Under the pieces are notes generated by a model. That model was not told the origin of the DNA and searched no databases. It saw nothing but the letters and a program-made list of their open reading frames with translations. A stretch of DNA of 46,937 nucleotides from Pseudomonadota bacterium (lineage in GTDB: Bacteria > Desulfobacterota > Desulfuromonadia > Geobacterales > Pseudopelobacteraceae): positions 12,727-59,663 of the forward strand of contig JABBNX010000005.1 in NCBI GenBank assembly GCA_019352135.1. The letters run 5' to 3'. Both the position numbers and the translations under genes were made by a program. This document shows positions 20,885 to 31,332 of this stretch, piece by piece. Every line of letters starts with the position of its first letter. Within the stretch, counting starts at the first letter, position 1.

Positions 20885-22057
20885 ATGAACATCCATGAGT
20901 ACCAGGCAAAAGCAATTCTTAGGCAGTTCGGCGTACCGGTCCCTGACGGGCACGTCTGCTACAACAGCGCCAGCGCCCGAGAATGGGCCAAACGCCTGGG
21001 TGACGGTCCCTGGGTGGTCAAGGCCCAGATCCACGCCGGCGGCCGCGGCAAAGGGGGCGGTGTCAAGCTGGCCCGCACCCCGGATGAAGTGCGTAATGTC
21101 TCGCGCGAGATGCTCGGCATGATCCTGCGTACCCACCAGACCGGCCCGGAAGGCAAACTGGTCACACGGGTACTGGTGGAAAACAGCTGCAACATCGCCA
21201 GAGAACTTTATGTGAGCCTGGTTGTTGATCGCGCCACCTCCAAAGTAGCCGTCATGGCCTCCACTGAAGGAGGCATGGATATCGAAGAGGTTGCCGCTTC
21301 AACCCCGGAGAAAATCTTCACCGAAACGATAGATCCGCTGGTAGGGCTAACCTCTTTTCAATGCCGCAACATCGCCTTCAATCTGGGACTGACTGGAAAG
21401 GTGGCAGCCAAGGCGGTTTCGCTGCTGCAGGGACTCTACAAAACCTTTATTGCCTGCGACTGCTCCATGCTGGAGATCAATCCGCTGGTGGCGACCGTCG
21501 AAGAAAGCCTGATCTGCCTCGACGCCAAATTCGGCTTCGACGACAACGCCGTCTTCCGGCACCCAAAACTGAGCGACATGCGCGACTATGACGAAGAAGA
21601 CCCGAACGAAATCGAAGCATCCCAGCATGACCTCTCCTACGTATCGCTCACCGGCAACATAGGCTGTCTCGTCAACGGCGCGGGCCTGGCCATGGCCACC
21701 ATGGACATCATCAAACATTACAGCGGCGACCCGGCCAACTTCCTCGACGTTGGTGGCGGGGCGACCATAGAGCGGGTTACCGAAGCCTTCAAACTCATCC
21801 TCTCCGACAAAAACGTCAAAGGGATCCTGGTCAACATCTTCGGCGGCATCATGAAATGCGACGTCATCGCCACCGGGGTTATCGAAGCCGCCAAGCAGGT
21901 CTCTCTGCAGGTGCCGCTTGTAGTGCGCCTTGAGGGTACCAACGTGGAAATAGGCAAGAAGATGTTGGCCGAGAGCGGCCTCAACATTGTTGCCGCCGAC
22001 GGCATGGCCGACGCAGCCCAGAAAATCGTCCAGGCCGTGAAAGGAGCCAACCAATGA
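20885..22057 (+). CDS. sucC: Succinyl-CoA synthetase (ADP-forming) beta subunit
   Basis: [59 protein letters not shown]. Confidence 0.93.
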   Translation: MNIHEYQAKAILRQFGVPVPDGHVCYNSASAREWAKRLGDGPWVVKAQIHAGGRGKGGGVKLARTPDEVRNVSREMLGMILRTHQTGPEGKLVTRVLVENSCNIARELYVSLVVDRATSKVAVMASTEGGMDIEEVAASTPEKIFTETIDPLVGLTSFQCRNIAFNLGLTGKVAAKAVSLLQGLYKTFIACDCSMLEINPLVATVEESLICLDAKFGFDDNAVFRHPKLSDMRDYDEEDPNEIEASQHDLSYVSLTGNIGCLVNGAGLAMATMDIIKHYSGDPANFLDVGGGATIERVTEAFKLILSDKNVKGILVNIFGGIMKCDVIATGVIEAAKQVSLQVPLVVRLEGTNVEIGKKMLAESGLNIVAADGMADAAQKIVQAVKGANQ

Positions 22058-22926
22058 GCATCATGATTGATAAAAACACCAAAGTAATTACCCAGGGGAT
22101 CACCGGCGCCACCGGCCTCTTCCACGCCCAGGGAGCCCGTGACTACGGCACACAGATGGTCGGCGGCGTAACCCCCGGCAAAGGTGGGACAACTATCGAT
22201 GGCTTTCCGGTATTCGACACCGTCAAGGAAGCTATTGAAAAGACCGGCGCTACCGCCTCGGTCATCTACGTACCACCACCCTTTGCCGCCGACTCTATCA
22301 TGGAAGCGGTTGACGCCGGCATCGAACTGGTCTGCTGCATTACCGAAGGGATACCGGTCCTCGACATGGTCAAGGTCAAACATTTCATGCAGGGAAAAAA
22401 GAGCCGTCTCGTCGGGCCTAACTGTCCCGGTGTCATCACCCCCGGTGAATGCAAAATCGGCATTATGCCAGGCTACATCCATAAAGCGGGCAAGGTCGGC
22501 GTCGTGTCCCGCTCCGGCACGCTGACCTATGAAGCGGTCTGGCAGCTGACCTGCCTGGGGCTTGGCCAATCCACCTGCGTCGGCATCGGCGGTGACCCGG
22601 TGAACGGCACGAACCATCTGGATGTCCTGCGCATGTTCGAAGAAGACCCGAACACCGATGCGGTCATCATGATCGGTGAAATCGGCGGTAGTTCTGAAGA
22701 AGAGGGGGCATACTTCGTCAAGGAATATATGACCAAACCGGTGGCGGCCTACATAGCCGGGATCACCGCTCCTCCCGGCAAGCGCATGGGGCATGCCGGC
22801 GCGATCATCTCCGGCGGCAAGGGAACAGCGACTGAAAAGGTTGCAATTCTACAAGAGTGCGGCATCAGTGTCGCCGCAAGCCCGGCCGAGATGGCGCAGG
22901 CGCTGTTGAAGATTTATAAACCATAG
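22054..22926 (+). CDS. sucD: Succinyl-CoA synthetase alpha subunit
   Basis: [69 protein letters not shown]; overlaps sucC stop. Confidence 0.94.
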   Translation: MSIMIDKNTKVITQGITGATGLFHAQGARDYGTQMVGGVTPGKGGTTIDGFPVFDTVKEAIEKTGATASVIYVPPPFAADSIMEAVDAGIELVCCITEGIPVLDMVKVKHFMQGKKSRLVGPNCPGVITPGECKIGIMPGYIHKAGKVGVVSRSGTLTYEAVWQLTCLGLGQSTCVGIGGDPVNGTNHLDVLRMFEEDPNTDAVIMIGEIGGSSEEEGAYFVKEYMTKPVAAYIAGITAPPGKRMGHAGAIISGGKGTATEKVAILQECGISVAASPAEMAQALLKIYKP

Positions 22927-22940
22927 GTGGAGCAGCTATC

Positions 22941-23753
22941 ATGCTTGTAATCTCCTGCATCAAACAGGTACCGGATACAACACAGGTGAAAATAGATCCG
23001 GTTACCAATACCCTGATCAGGGACGGCATACCGTTTATCATCAATCCGTATGATTCCCATGCACTGGAAGAAAGCCTGAAGCTTAAGGAACGTTACGGTC
23101 TGCGCTCAGTTGCGCTATCCATGGGGCCTCCCAATGCTGAAGCTACGTTGCGCAAGGCTTATGCACTTGGAGTTGATGAAGCGATACTACTGTCTGACCG
23201 TTGTTTTGGCGGAGCCGATACCCTTGCCACCAGCAAGGTGCTCTCGGCAGCCATCGAGCGTCTCAATAAACAGGACAAGGTCGGCGTCGTTTTCTGCGGC
23301 AAGCAGACCATCGACGGAGACACCGCTCAGGTCGGACCCGGCATTGCATCCCGTCTGGGTTTCAGCCAACTAACCCTGGTAGACAAAATCGAGTCCATAG
23401 ATTTCCTGCGTAAAACCATCAAGGTGCGGCGCAAACTGGAAGGGCGGCACGAAATTGTCGAAGCCCCGTTGCCGGTTATGATTACGGTCGTCCGGGAGCT
23501 CAACCGTCCCCGTTATCCGGTAGTGCCGATGAGAATTGCAGCGGAGGAGATGGAAATCAAGGTTTGGGATAATAGCGTTCTCAAACTTGACGTCAATACG
23601 ATCGGGCTCAAGGGCTCACCGACCTGGGTCAGCAAGATATTTTCACCTGAACGGGATCAGGGTGAAATCATCGGTGATGGTATTACTGATCCGGTAGGGA
23701 CAACCAACCTGTTGATTGACAAGCTGCTCGGCAAAGAACTGCTGACAGTATGA
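22941..23753 (+). CDS. Electron transfer flavoprotein beta subunit (module 2)
   Basis: MLVISCIKQVPDTTQVKIDP, INPYDSHALEESLKLKE, CGKQTIDGDTAQVGPGIASRLG. Confidence 0.92.
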   Translation: MLVISCIKQVPDTTQVKIDPVTNTLIRDGIPFIINPYDSHALEESLKLKERYGLRSVALSMGPPNAEATLRKAYALGVDEAILLSDRCFGGADTLATSKVLSAAIERLNKQDKVGVVFCGKQTIDGDTAQVGPGIASRLGFSQLTLVDKIESIDFLRKTIKVRRKLEGRHEIVEAPLPVMITVVRELNRPRYPVVPMRIAAEEMEIKVWDNSVLKLDVNTIGLKGSPTWVSKIFSPERDQGEIIGDGITDPVGTTNLLIDKLLGKELLTV

Positions 23754-23783
23754 CAACCTCATAATAAAAAGGTTTGACCAGCT

Positions 23784-25136
23784 ATGAGCGAATTGAAACC
23801 AAAACGTAAAAAGCCACGCGGTGTCGCCACTCTGATCGAAGGCACATGCATCGGCTGCGGCGCCCGCTGCCAAAGCGCCTGCCCGGCCAACTGCATCGAA
23901 ATGACCGACTCTGGTGAACCGATCATCGAAAGTTCAAAGTGCATCGGCTGCCTGAAATGCGTAAAAATATGCCCGGCGACCGCCTTGGAGATGTACTTCA
24001 CGCCCGAAGAGCAAAAGCTGTTGGCCGAGTTGGCCAAGGAATCCGGCGGCGCCGTTGAAGAGGAGCTTGACGAAGAAGCGGAGCGGATCAAGAAGATGCT
24101 TGCCGTGTATCGCGGCGTGTGGGTCGTTATAGAGCAGTATGATGGCGTAACGGCCAAAGTTTCCTGGGAATTGCTGGGGGCCGGAACCGACCTGGCCAAA
24201 ACCCTGGGGGTTCAACTCAGTGCGGTCATCATTGGTGATACTGTTGGCCATCTGTGCAGTGAAGCCTTTGAACATGGCGCTGACAGAGCGATTATCCTTG
24301 ATGCGCCGGTTTATAAAAACTACCGTACCCAACCCTATTCTGACGCGATTTGTTATCTGATCGGGAAACACAAACCGGAAGTCATCCTGATGGGCGCCAC
24401 CGCCCAAGGTCGCGATTTGGCCGGTGCGGTGGCAACCGTGGTCAAAACCGGGCTTACCGCTGACTGTACCGGATTGGGTATCGATGACAAGCGTAACCTG
24501 ATGCAGACCCGTCCCGCCTTTGGCGGCAACATTATGGCGACCATCATGTGCGACAAATACCGACCGCAGATGGCAACCGTGCGGCCACATGTCATGCAAA
24601 TGCCCGAGTTCAAGCCAGGCAGAAAAGGCGACGTGATTCGAGAAGCATTTGCCCCGCTCGAAGAGAAGGTACTGGTTAAAATACTGGAAATCATCAACGA
24701 CCGTGACGGCAAGGACCAGGTTGATGTCGCCGCTGCGGAGATCATCGTATCCGGTGGGCGCGGCCTGATGAATAAGGATAATTTTGCCCTACTTCAGGAA
24801 CTGGCCGATGAACTGGGTGGGGTCGTCGGAGCATCACGCAGTGCCGTTGATGCCGGTTGGATATCCCACAGCAGACAGGTCGGCCAGACCGGCAAGACTG
24901 TCCGTCCCAAAATTTATATCGCTTGCGGCATCTCCGGCGCCATCCAGCATATGGTCGGCATGCAGGACTCTGATGTCATAATCGCCATTAACCGCGATCC
25001 TGAAGCGCCCATTTTTCAGGTGGCCACCTACGGGGTTGTTGGTGACCTGTTCCAGATCATACCGGCATTCATCAAGAGGATTCGTGAACTCAAGAGCAAA
25101 AACAGCTGCTGCGAGCCCTGTAGAGAAGCGGCCTGA
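23784..25136 (+). CDS. Electron transfer flavoprotein alpha subunit with N-terminal ferredoxin domain (module 2)
   Basis: CIGCGARCQSACPANCIEM and CIGCLKCVKICPATALEM fused to an EtfA C-terminus (IIVSGGRGLMNKDNFALLQELADELGGVVGASRSAVDAGW). Confidence 0.92.
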   Translation: MSELKPKRKKPRGVATLIEGTCIGCGARCQSACPANCIEMTDSGEPIIESSKCIGCLKCVKICPATALEMYFTPEEQKLLAELAKESGGAVEEELDEEAERIKKMLAVYRGVWVVIEQYDGVTAKVSWELLGAGTDLAKTLGVQLSAVIIGDTVGHLCSEAFEHGADRAIILDAPVYKNYRTQPYSDAICYLIGKHKPEVILMGATAQGRDLAGAVATVVKTGLTADCTGLGIDDKRNLMQTRPAFGGNIMATIMCDKYRPQMATVRPHVMQMPEFKPGRKGDVIREAFAPLEEKVLVKILEIINDRDGKDQVDVAAAEIIVSGGRGLMNKDNFALLQELADELGGVVGASRSAVDAGWISHSRQVGQTGKTVRPKIYIACGISGAIQHMVGMQDSDVIIAINRDPEAPIFQVATYGVVGDLFQIIPAFIKRIRELKSKNSCCEPCREAA

Positions 25137-25162
25137 AACATAAAATTAGTATGGGATCTCAC

Positions 25163-27145
25163 ATGTCTTTGCATCAAAGCGTTTTCATAGCCGTATTTTC
25201 AGTTTCGGTATTTTTCTTTATATTCAGCTGCTACCAGCGTGTGCAACTTGTAGCCATCGGTGGGGCGGAGAATCGATTTGACAACCCGGGCGGCCGTCTG
25301 CTCGGTATGTTCGGCTCCGCCTTTGCCCAGAAACGTGTGCTGGCACGGCCGTATGGAGTCAATCACTTCCTGCTGTTCTGGGCATTCTTGTTTTTGCTGC
25401 TAGCTAATGGTGAGTTTATCCTGGAGGGGTTGATTCCCGGATTAAACTTTGCGACTATTCTGCCGCCGCCACTGCATCATGTTCTGGCACTGTTATTTGA
25501 TCTTGTTTCCCTGATCGCTTTGGGAGCTGTCGTCGTTGCGTTTGCCCGCCGTCTGTTTTTTCCGCCGGAATACCTGGGTAACGACTACACCAAACCTGCA
25601 AGTTTTGAAGCTCTGCTAATTTTGGCACTGATCGCCACCCTGATGATGGCTTTCTTTCTGCTAAACGCTGCCCACATCGCAGCGGGACAGACAGATACAT
25701 GGCGGCCGGTTTCAACGGCGCTGTCCATGCCGCTGCATGGGTTCTCTGCTTCAACACTGTCAGGTGTGATTCAAGTTTCATGGTGGGTGCATGCCCTGAT
25801 ACTGTTGCTGTTCATGAATCTGCTTCCCCGCAGCAAACATATGCATATTCTCACCGCTATTCCTAACTGCTACTTCCAGAATCTTGAAAAACCGAACACC
25901 CAGCCGAGGGAAATCTTTGAGAAGGGGGCCCGCTATGGCGTCAGCAGTGTCGATCACTTCAGCTGGAAGGATCTGCTTGATTCTCTGACCTGCACGGAGT
26001 GCGGTCGTTGCCAGGATCTCTGCCCGGCCCACAACACCGGTAAACCGCTTAATCCACGCCGCATTGTTCATGACATCAAACTCAACCTGATTAAAAACGG
26101 TTCTGCCATAAAAAACGGTAAAAGTAGCGAGTTGTCGTTGATTGGCGAAGCAGCAGATGGAACCATCTGCCATGAGGCTATCTGGTCCTGTACCACTTGC
26201 GGAGCCTGTACCTCGGTTTGCCCGGTGTTGATCGAGCAGATGCCAAAAATTATCAAGCTGCGCCGCCATCTGGTTCAGGAGCAAGCACTGTTTCCTGAAG
26301 AGCTGCTTAACCTGTTTGAAAACATGGAGCAGCGTAGCAATCCATGGGGCCTCGCCCCGTCAGAGCGGACCAAATGGAGCAGCCAGCTTGGTGACCGCTC
26401 CTTTAAACAAGGCGAAACAGAATATCTCTTTTTCGTTGGCTGCGCTGGTGCGTTCGACAGTCGCAACAAACATGTTACTGTTGCACTGGCCACCATTCTT
26501 GATAGCGCCGGGGTGTCTTGGGGGTTGCTGGGTAAGGATGAGCAGTGTTGCGGTGACAGCGTCCGGCGACTCGGAAATGAATTTGTTTTTGACAAAATGG
26601 CCAAAGAGAATGTTGCGCTTTTCAAGGAACGCGGCGTTTCCAAAATCGTTACCCAGTGTCCTCATTGTTTCAGCACCCTGAAGAACGACTACCGGCAGTA
26701 TGGTCTGGAAATAGAGGTACTACACCATTCTCAGTTGATAGCTGAATTGGTTGAGAGCGGCAAACTCAAATTTTCCAAACTGTCAGAGCAGGGCACGGTT
26801 GTCTTCCACGATTCATGTTACCTTGGCCGTCATAATGACGTCTACGAAGCACCACGAGCTGTGCTGACGGCGGCAACCGGTAAGTCACCGGGAGAATTCG
26901 ACCGCAACCATGAAAACGGTTACTGTTGCGGTGGCGGTGGCGGAAGAATGTGGATGGAAGAACAGACCGGTGACAGAATTAATCTGGAACGGGTCAAAGA
27001 AGCCATGCAGCTGCAACCCGATACACTCTGCGTCAGTTGTCCTTTTTGTATGACCATGATGGAGGACGGGCTCAAGGATTTGAGCGTTGCTGACAAATGC
27101 AGGGTTAAGGATATTGCAGAAGTTGTGGCGGAGGCGCTGCGATAG
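25163..27145 (+). CDS. Membrane-bound FeS oxidoreductase, second EMO-like paralog
   Basis: Same architecture as 17019-19004: CTECGRCQDLCPAHNTGKPLNPRRI, CTTCGACTSVCPVLIEQMPKI, CCGDSVRRLGNEF, CCGGGGGRMWMEE. Confidence 0.88.
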   Translation: MSLHQSVFIAVFSVSVFFFIFSCYQRVQLVAIGGAENRFDNPGGRLLGMFGSAFAQKRVLARPYGVNHFLLFWAFLFLLLANGEFILEGLIPGLNFATILPPPLHHVLALLFDLVSLIALGAVVVAFARRLFFPPEYLGNDYTKPASFEALLILALIATLMMAFFLLNAAHIAAGQTDTWRPVSTALSMPLHGFSASTLSGVIQVSWWVHALILLLFMNLLPRSKHMHILTAIPNCYFQNLEKPNTQPREIFEKGARYGVSSVDHFSWKDLLDSLTCTECGRCQDLCPAHNTGKPLNPRRIVHDIKLNLIKNGSAIKNGKSSELSLIGEAADGTICHEAIWSCTTCGACTSVCPVLIEQMPKIIKLRRHLVQEQALFPEELLNLFENMEQRSNPWGLAPSERTKWSSQLGDRSFKQGETEYLFFVGCAGAFDSRNKHVTVALATILDSAGVSWGLLGKDEQCCGDSVRRLGNEFVFDKMAKENVALFKERGVSKIVTQCPHCFSTLKNDYRQYGLEIEVLHHSQLIAELVESGKLKFSKLSEQGTVVFHDSCYLGRHNDVYEAPRAVLTAATGKSPGEFDRNHENGYCCGGGGGRMWMEEQTGDRINLERVKEAMQLQPDTLCVSCPFCMTMMEDGLKDLSVADKCRVKDIAEVVAEALR

Positions 27146-27235
27146 GCTGCACTGGTGTTAAATTCCTTTATTCCATGATGTTGTATCGTGCGGCTCTTTT
27201 GATGTATAACAGGGACCAGAATTTGTTTCGCTTCT

Positions 27236-28765
27236 TTAGAAACTAAAGCGATTTACCATCCTATTCAGCTTTTCAACCTGTCCTTCAAGGTTTTTCGCAG
27301 CAGCTAGCGACTCTGCAGCTCCTACAGTATTTTTATCCGTTACCATACTTATTTGGGAAGCAGTTTTGCTAATCTGCTCAAGTCCTGTTGTCTGTTCATG
27401 AATAATCTCGGAAATATCATCAGCAAATGCACTGATAGCATTTGCTCCATATACTGCGTTTTCTAGTTGTTGGTCAATTTCTCGTGAAAGCTGTACTCCA
27501 TTCCTCGACAGAGTCGCTGCTGATTTAGTTATGGTGCTGGTCTTATTTGCAGCATCAGCAGACCTGGTTGCCAAACTGTGTATTTCGTCGGTCATAATTT
27601 TGAACTCGTTGCCTGCCCCTTCTACATGTGCCGCTTCAATTGCAGCATTTACACCAAGCAGATTTGAGAAGCGGGCAATAGTCATCAGGTTGGAGATTAG
27701 CTCGCTGAATTCTTCGCGTTGATCGTCCCCCATTTTTTTCTCAAATTCTTTCATTGCGCTGGCAGTTTCCATACATTGCTTGGACAATTTACGAATTTCT
27801 TGTGCAACGACACCAAAACCGCCTGCCGATATACGCATTCTGGCCGCTTTTTCTACAGCGCCCCCAGCTAGTGATCCAGTTTCTTTTGCTATTTCATCAA
27901 TTTCGTTAGCGATTGTTGTGGTCTTTTCCGCTGCTTCACTAATATCAGTCATAGAAGCAACCATACGGTTCATTGATTGTTTTGTTTTTGCAATGGCGTC
28001 AGTTGCCTGTTTTGCATTGGTATTAGCTTCCCGCGTTTTGACGGCACTGGCTCCAGCACTTTCAGATAATGTGGCAAGACTTATAGAGGTTTCATTCAAT
28101 TGAACACTTTGCTCTTCGGCTCCTTGTGACACAACAGAACTTATTCTGGTCATCTGTTGACCAACATATGAAATATGTCCAACAGTTTCTGAAACTTGTG
28201 AAATAGCATCGTGCAGTGATCCCGCTGTTGTATTCATAGCCTTTCTGATGGAAGCATGTTCGCCGCGATATTTACCGTTCATCCTGGCTTTTAGGTCATA
28301 TTTAGCCAGTCGATCCAATACGGCACCAGCTTCGGTTATCGGAGCTATAACAGCATCCAGAGTGGTGTTCATCCCACCAATCAGTTCTTTCCAGATGCCT
28401 TCATAATCCCAATCATTGCCTCGAGTTTTTAATTTACCGCCTCTAACACTGTTGATTAGGTGTTCAGTTTCACCATGCATGCCATAGAGAATCGCAAGCA
28501 ATGTATTGATGTTCTGTTTGATGTGGTTATATTCCCCTTTATAGTCGTCAATTACGAACGGGGGAAGTTTACCATGAGCAATCTCATCCAAAGCATTCCC
28601 GGCGAGCCGCATTGGCACAACCATGGCATCAATCATCTCATTTAACATTTGAACCATCTCAGCATCTTTACCCTGTAGAGCTTTACAGTCACCTCTAACA
28701 TCTAGTTGACCTGCAATCATCGCCCCTGATAGTTTTTTTATAATGCTGTGCGCCGTTGCATCCAT
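27236..28765 (-). CDS. Soluble methyl-accepting chemotaxis protein with HAMP-like repeats
   Basis: No long hydrophobic segment; HAMP-like repeats; tip-like IARFSNLLGVNAAIEAAHVEGAGNEFKIMTDEIHSLATRSADAA plus a second degenerate tip-like segment. Confidence 0.85.
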   Translation of the reverse strand: MDATAHSIIKKLSGAMIAGQLDVRGDCKALQGKDAEMVQMLNEMIDAMVVPMRLAGNALDEIAHGKLPPFVIDDYKGEYNHIKQNINTLLAILYGMHGETEHLINSVRGGKLKTRGNDWDYEGIWKELIGGMNTTLDAVIAPITEAGAVLDRLAKYDLKARMNGKYRGEHASIRKAMNTTAGSLHDAISQVSETVGHISYVGQQMTRISSVVSQGAEEQSVQLNETSISLATLSESAGASAVKTREANTNAKQATDAIAKTKQSMNRMVASMTDISEAAEKTTTIANEIDEIAKETGSLAGGAVEKAARMRISAGGFGVVAQEIRKLSKQCMETASAMKEFEKKMGDDQREEFSELISNLMTIARFSNLLGVNAAIEAAHVEGAGNEFKIMTDEIHSLATRSADAANKTSTITKSAATLSRNGVQLSREIDQQLENAVYGANAISAFADDISEIIHEQTTGLEQISKTASQISMVTDKNTVGAAESLAAAKNLEGQVEKLNRMVNRFSF

Positions 28766-29232
28766 TAGGTGCCCCCTTGCAATAATAAATCTAGTATTGT
28801 TTTCACCGCTGGGACAATGGCGTCACTAACAGCAGCGGTCATAAACTCTCTTGTTCTATTGAAACATATTCCTTCGATACCAACCAGCGTAATTCGCTTA
28901 GGCATATTTTGGGGATAAAGGGTTGCACCAATCTCAATAGTCTCGCGCAATCCAAGCCCGTGTGCAGAAATATCAGTACTATTGTATGGCAATGAGTCCC
29001 ATGGGACGACATGGATGGTTCCAGCAGGAGCGCCAAGTTGGACTGCATCCACAACAATAAGATCAGTCTCGCCTTCAAGCAGCGGCAGCATATCTATGCC
29101 GCCAACTCCAAGGTATTCCAATCGTGCAGAGCATCCAACAAGCTGCTGATAAATCTCAAACCCAATCGCATCATCAGCTATAAGCTCATTTCCTATACAG
29201 ACGACTATTGTACGAAGATCTGTAAGCTGCAT
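28765..29232 (-). CDS. Hydrogenase maturation protease (HyaD/HycI family)
   Basis: VVCIGNELIADDAIGFEIYQQL, DLIVVDAVQLGAPAGTIHV, AHGLGLRETIEIG. Confidence 0.9.
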   Translation of the reverse strand: MQLTDLRTIVVCIGNELIADDAIGFEIYQQLVGCSARLEYLGVGGIDMLPLLEGETDLIVVDAVQLGAPAGTIHVVPWDSLPYNSTDISAHGLGLRETIEIGATLYPQNMPKRITLVGIEGICFNRTREFMTAAVSDAIVPAVKTILDLLLQGGT

Positions 29233-29660
29233 TCATCACCGGAAGAAACAAGCGTTGATTTAACCGGTCTGCATAATAAACCATTGGTCATGCCATCGAA
29301 ATACGAGTGGAAAAGATGACAGAGAGCACCTCCTGTTTCTATTTTGCGTACTGCGCACATTTCTCTTATGATGCATGTCTTAAACTGCAAACTGTCACCT
29401 TCCAGCGTAAAGTCAAATCCAGCTTGCATCTGTGAACGCAGCACTTCAATAGTTTCTACAAGAGTCGGGTCAGTAAGGTGGACTGGCAGCTTCTCTGCGG
29501 TATCTCTGCCTGCTATCCTGCCAACTGGTGCCGTATTACCCCCCATGATGTTATCAATAGTACTGGCAAACGCATCCAGTAGAAATGCCACCTCGATCTT
29601 GGCTTTCTGGTAATCATCTGAAGTTAGTTCGATAACATACTTGGAATCGGTAGCACTCAT
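29205..29660 (-). CDS. V4R-like small protein, paralog of 32276-32770
   Basis: LQFKTCIIREMCAVRKIETGGALCHLFHSYFDGMTNGLL...SSGDECSLQIF, co-linear with 32276-32770 product. Confidence 0.6.
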   Translation of the reverse strand: MSATDSKYVIELTSDDYQKAKIEVAFLLDAFASTIDNIMGGNTAPVGRIAGRDTAEKLPVHLTDPTLVETIEVLRSQMQAGFDFTLEGDSLQFKTCIIREMCAVRKIETGGALCHLFHSYFDGMTNGLLCRPVKSTLVSSGDECSLQIFVQ

Positions 29661-29911
29661 AGGAATTTGTCCATCCTTTGGCAGAATTCGGCATCACGAT
29701 AAAAGTTCTTTACAGCATGGAAGTCCCCATGACTGATGGCATTAGATGGGCATATATAAGCACAAGAGAGGCAGGCGATACAGTCTTCAGCATGCCTAAC
29801 TACGCAGAGACGTTTTTCAGCATCTAATTCAAATACTTTTGTTGGACAGATATCAATACACAGTTCACATCCCCTGCATGACTGCTCGTGCACGTCTATC
29901 TCAACTGACAT
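29657..29911 (-). CDS. 2[4Fe-4S] ferredoxin
   Basis: CRGCELCIDICPTKVF and CIACLSCAYICPSNAI. Confidence 0.9.
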   Translation of the reverse strand: MSVEIDVHEQSCRGCELCIDICPTKVFELDAEKRLCVVRHAEDCIACLSCAYICPSNAISHGDFHAVKNFYRDAEFCQRMDKFL

Positions 29912-29916
29912 GGTAA

Positions 29917-31332
29917 TTACCTCCGAATGGTTCTAACGGTTTCACCGCCACGAGTAATAGCTATTTCCAATGGCATACGGCCAACGGCGTGTGTTGCACA
30001 CGAAAGGCATGGGTCATAGCAGCGGATACTGAATTCGACTGCATTCAGCAAGGCTGTCTCGTTTGGTTTGTCGATGATGTGAGATTGTGCTGCCTGCTCA
30101 ATCGAGCGATTTATGATGGCGTAGTTCTGTTGAGTCGCCACAATCAGGTTTGCGGCACGAACGATGCCTTTTTCGTCGATCTCGTAGTCATGAATCAGAG
30201 TGCCACGGGGAGCTTCCGAATGACCGACACCACGACCACCTTTGAATTTGACCGGAACTCTGGTCTCACCCCACACCGCAGGATCATTAAGAATATTGTC
30301 GGAACGTTCGATAGCCCAGATCATCTCAACCAGCTTTGCGTAGGTCTGGAACACGGTCAGATGACAGGGATACCCACCCAGCTTGGTAAATTCAGCATAT
30401 TCCGCATCAGCCAATTCAGTGCCAAACTGGCGCATCGCGTTCATTCTTGCCATTGGTCCGACGCGGTATTCATGGAGCTCTCCATCGAAATTGAAATGGA
30501 CTTTCTTCATATACGACCACTCGACTACGCTCTCAACCATGTACTTGTCATAATCTTCAACAGGGAATTCAATCTTGATGTTGCCATCTTTGTCGACGGC
30601 TCGCAGATTCCCTTCTATTAGTGAGACACGGTCGTCCTTTACTGTCCCTACAGCCCACGACGGCGCAATCCAATCGTTCAGCATGGCAGGGTGTTTATCC
30701 AATGCGTTCAGGAGCAATCCTTTAACCGCAGGAGTAACTACTGGTAACATAGCCTTGGCTTCATCCACCAGAGCTTGAATTATTTTCTTCTTCTCCTGGT
30801 CAAGAACAAATGTGATCCCACCGGCTACCGATGTTACCGGATGGGTACCACGCCCCCCAACGATTTCGTTAATTTTCTGACCTATTGTACGAAGACGTAA
30901 AGCTACTTTAGCCAGTTCGGGATTTGCCTGCACAATTCCCACTACATTTCTGATTGCAGGGTCGGCATCAAGTCCGAGTACCAGATCAGGTCCTTGGAGA
31001 ACAAAAATTGAAAGGCTGTGTGAATGAATGATATGCCCCATATACATTAGTTCGCGGAGAAGCATTGTAGCGGGCGGAGATTTAACGCCAGCAGCGTAGT
31101 CCAATGCATTTGACGCGGCAATGTGATGAGCCGTTGGACAGACCCCGCAGATCCGTGCCGTAATGTGTGGCATACGATCAGCTTCCATGCCTATGAGGAT
31201 TTTTTCGAAGCCACGAAGTTCGTTGACAACAAGTCCGGCATTTTCAAGTTTCCCGTCATCGTCAAGGTTGATGAATACCTTGGCATGACCTTCGATTCTT
31301 GTAACAGGATCTATTTTAATGGTCTTGTTCAT
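29917..31332 (-). CDS. NiFe hydrogenase large subunit, group 3 (MvhA/HoxH-like)
   Basis: L1 motif ARICGVCPTAHH, L2 motif DPCLSCATH followed by a cleavable-looking C-terminal extension AVGRMPLEIAITRGGETVRTIRR. Confidence 0.93.
   Translation of the reverse strand: MNKTIKIDPVTRIEGHAKVFINLDDDGKLENAGLVVNELRGFEKILIGMEADRMPHITARICGVCPTAHHIAASNALDYAAGVKSPPATMLLRELMYMGHIIHSHSLSIFVLQGPDLVLGLDADPAIRNVVGIVQANPELAKVALRLRTIGQKINEIVGGRGTHPVTSVAGGITFVLDQEKKKIIQALVDEAKAMLPVVTPAVKGLLLNALDKHPAMLNDWIAPSWAVGTVKDDRVSLIEGNLRAVDKDGNIKIEFPVEDYDKYMVESVVEWSYMKKVHFNFDGELHEYRVGPMARMNAMRQFGTELADAEYAEFTKLGGYPCHLTVFQTYAKLVEMIWAIERSDNILNDPAVWGETRVPVKFKGGRGVGHSEAPRGTLIHDYEIDEKGIVRAANLIVATQQNYAIINRSIEQAAQSHIIDKPNETALLNAVEFSIRCYDPCLSCATHAVGRMPLEIAITRGGETVRTIRR

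Noticed and set aside
21347-22794. Long minus-strand ORFs (235 and 358 aa) opposite sucCD
   Set aside because: Antisense shadows of clearly coding sucC/sucD; His/Asp/Val-rich composition and no recognisable motif.
23934-24599. 221-aa minus-strand ORF opposite ferredoxin-EtfA
   Set aside because: Overlaps a confidently identified etfA; no motif support.
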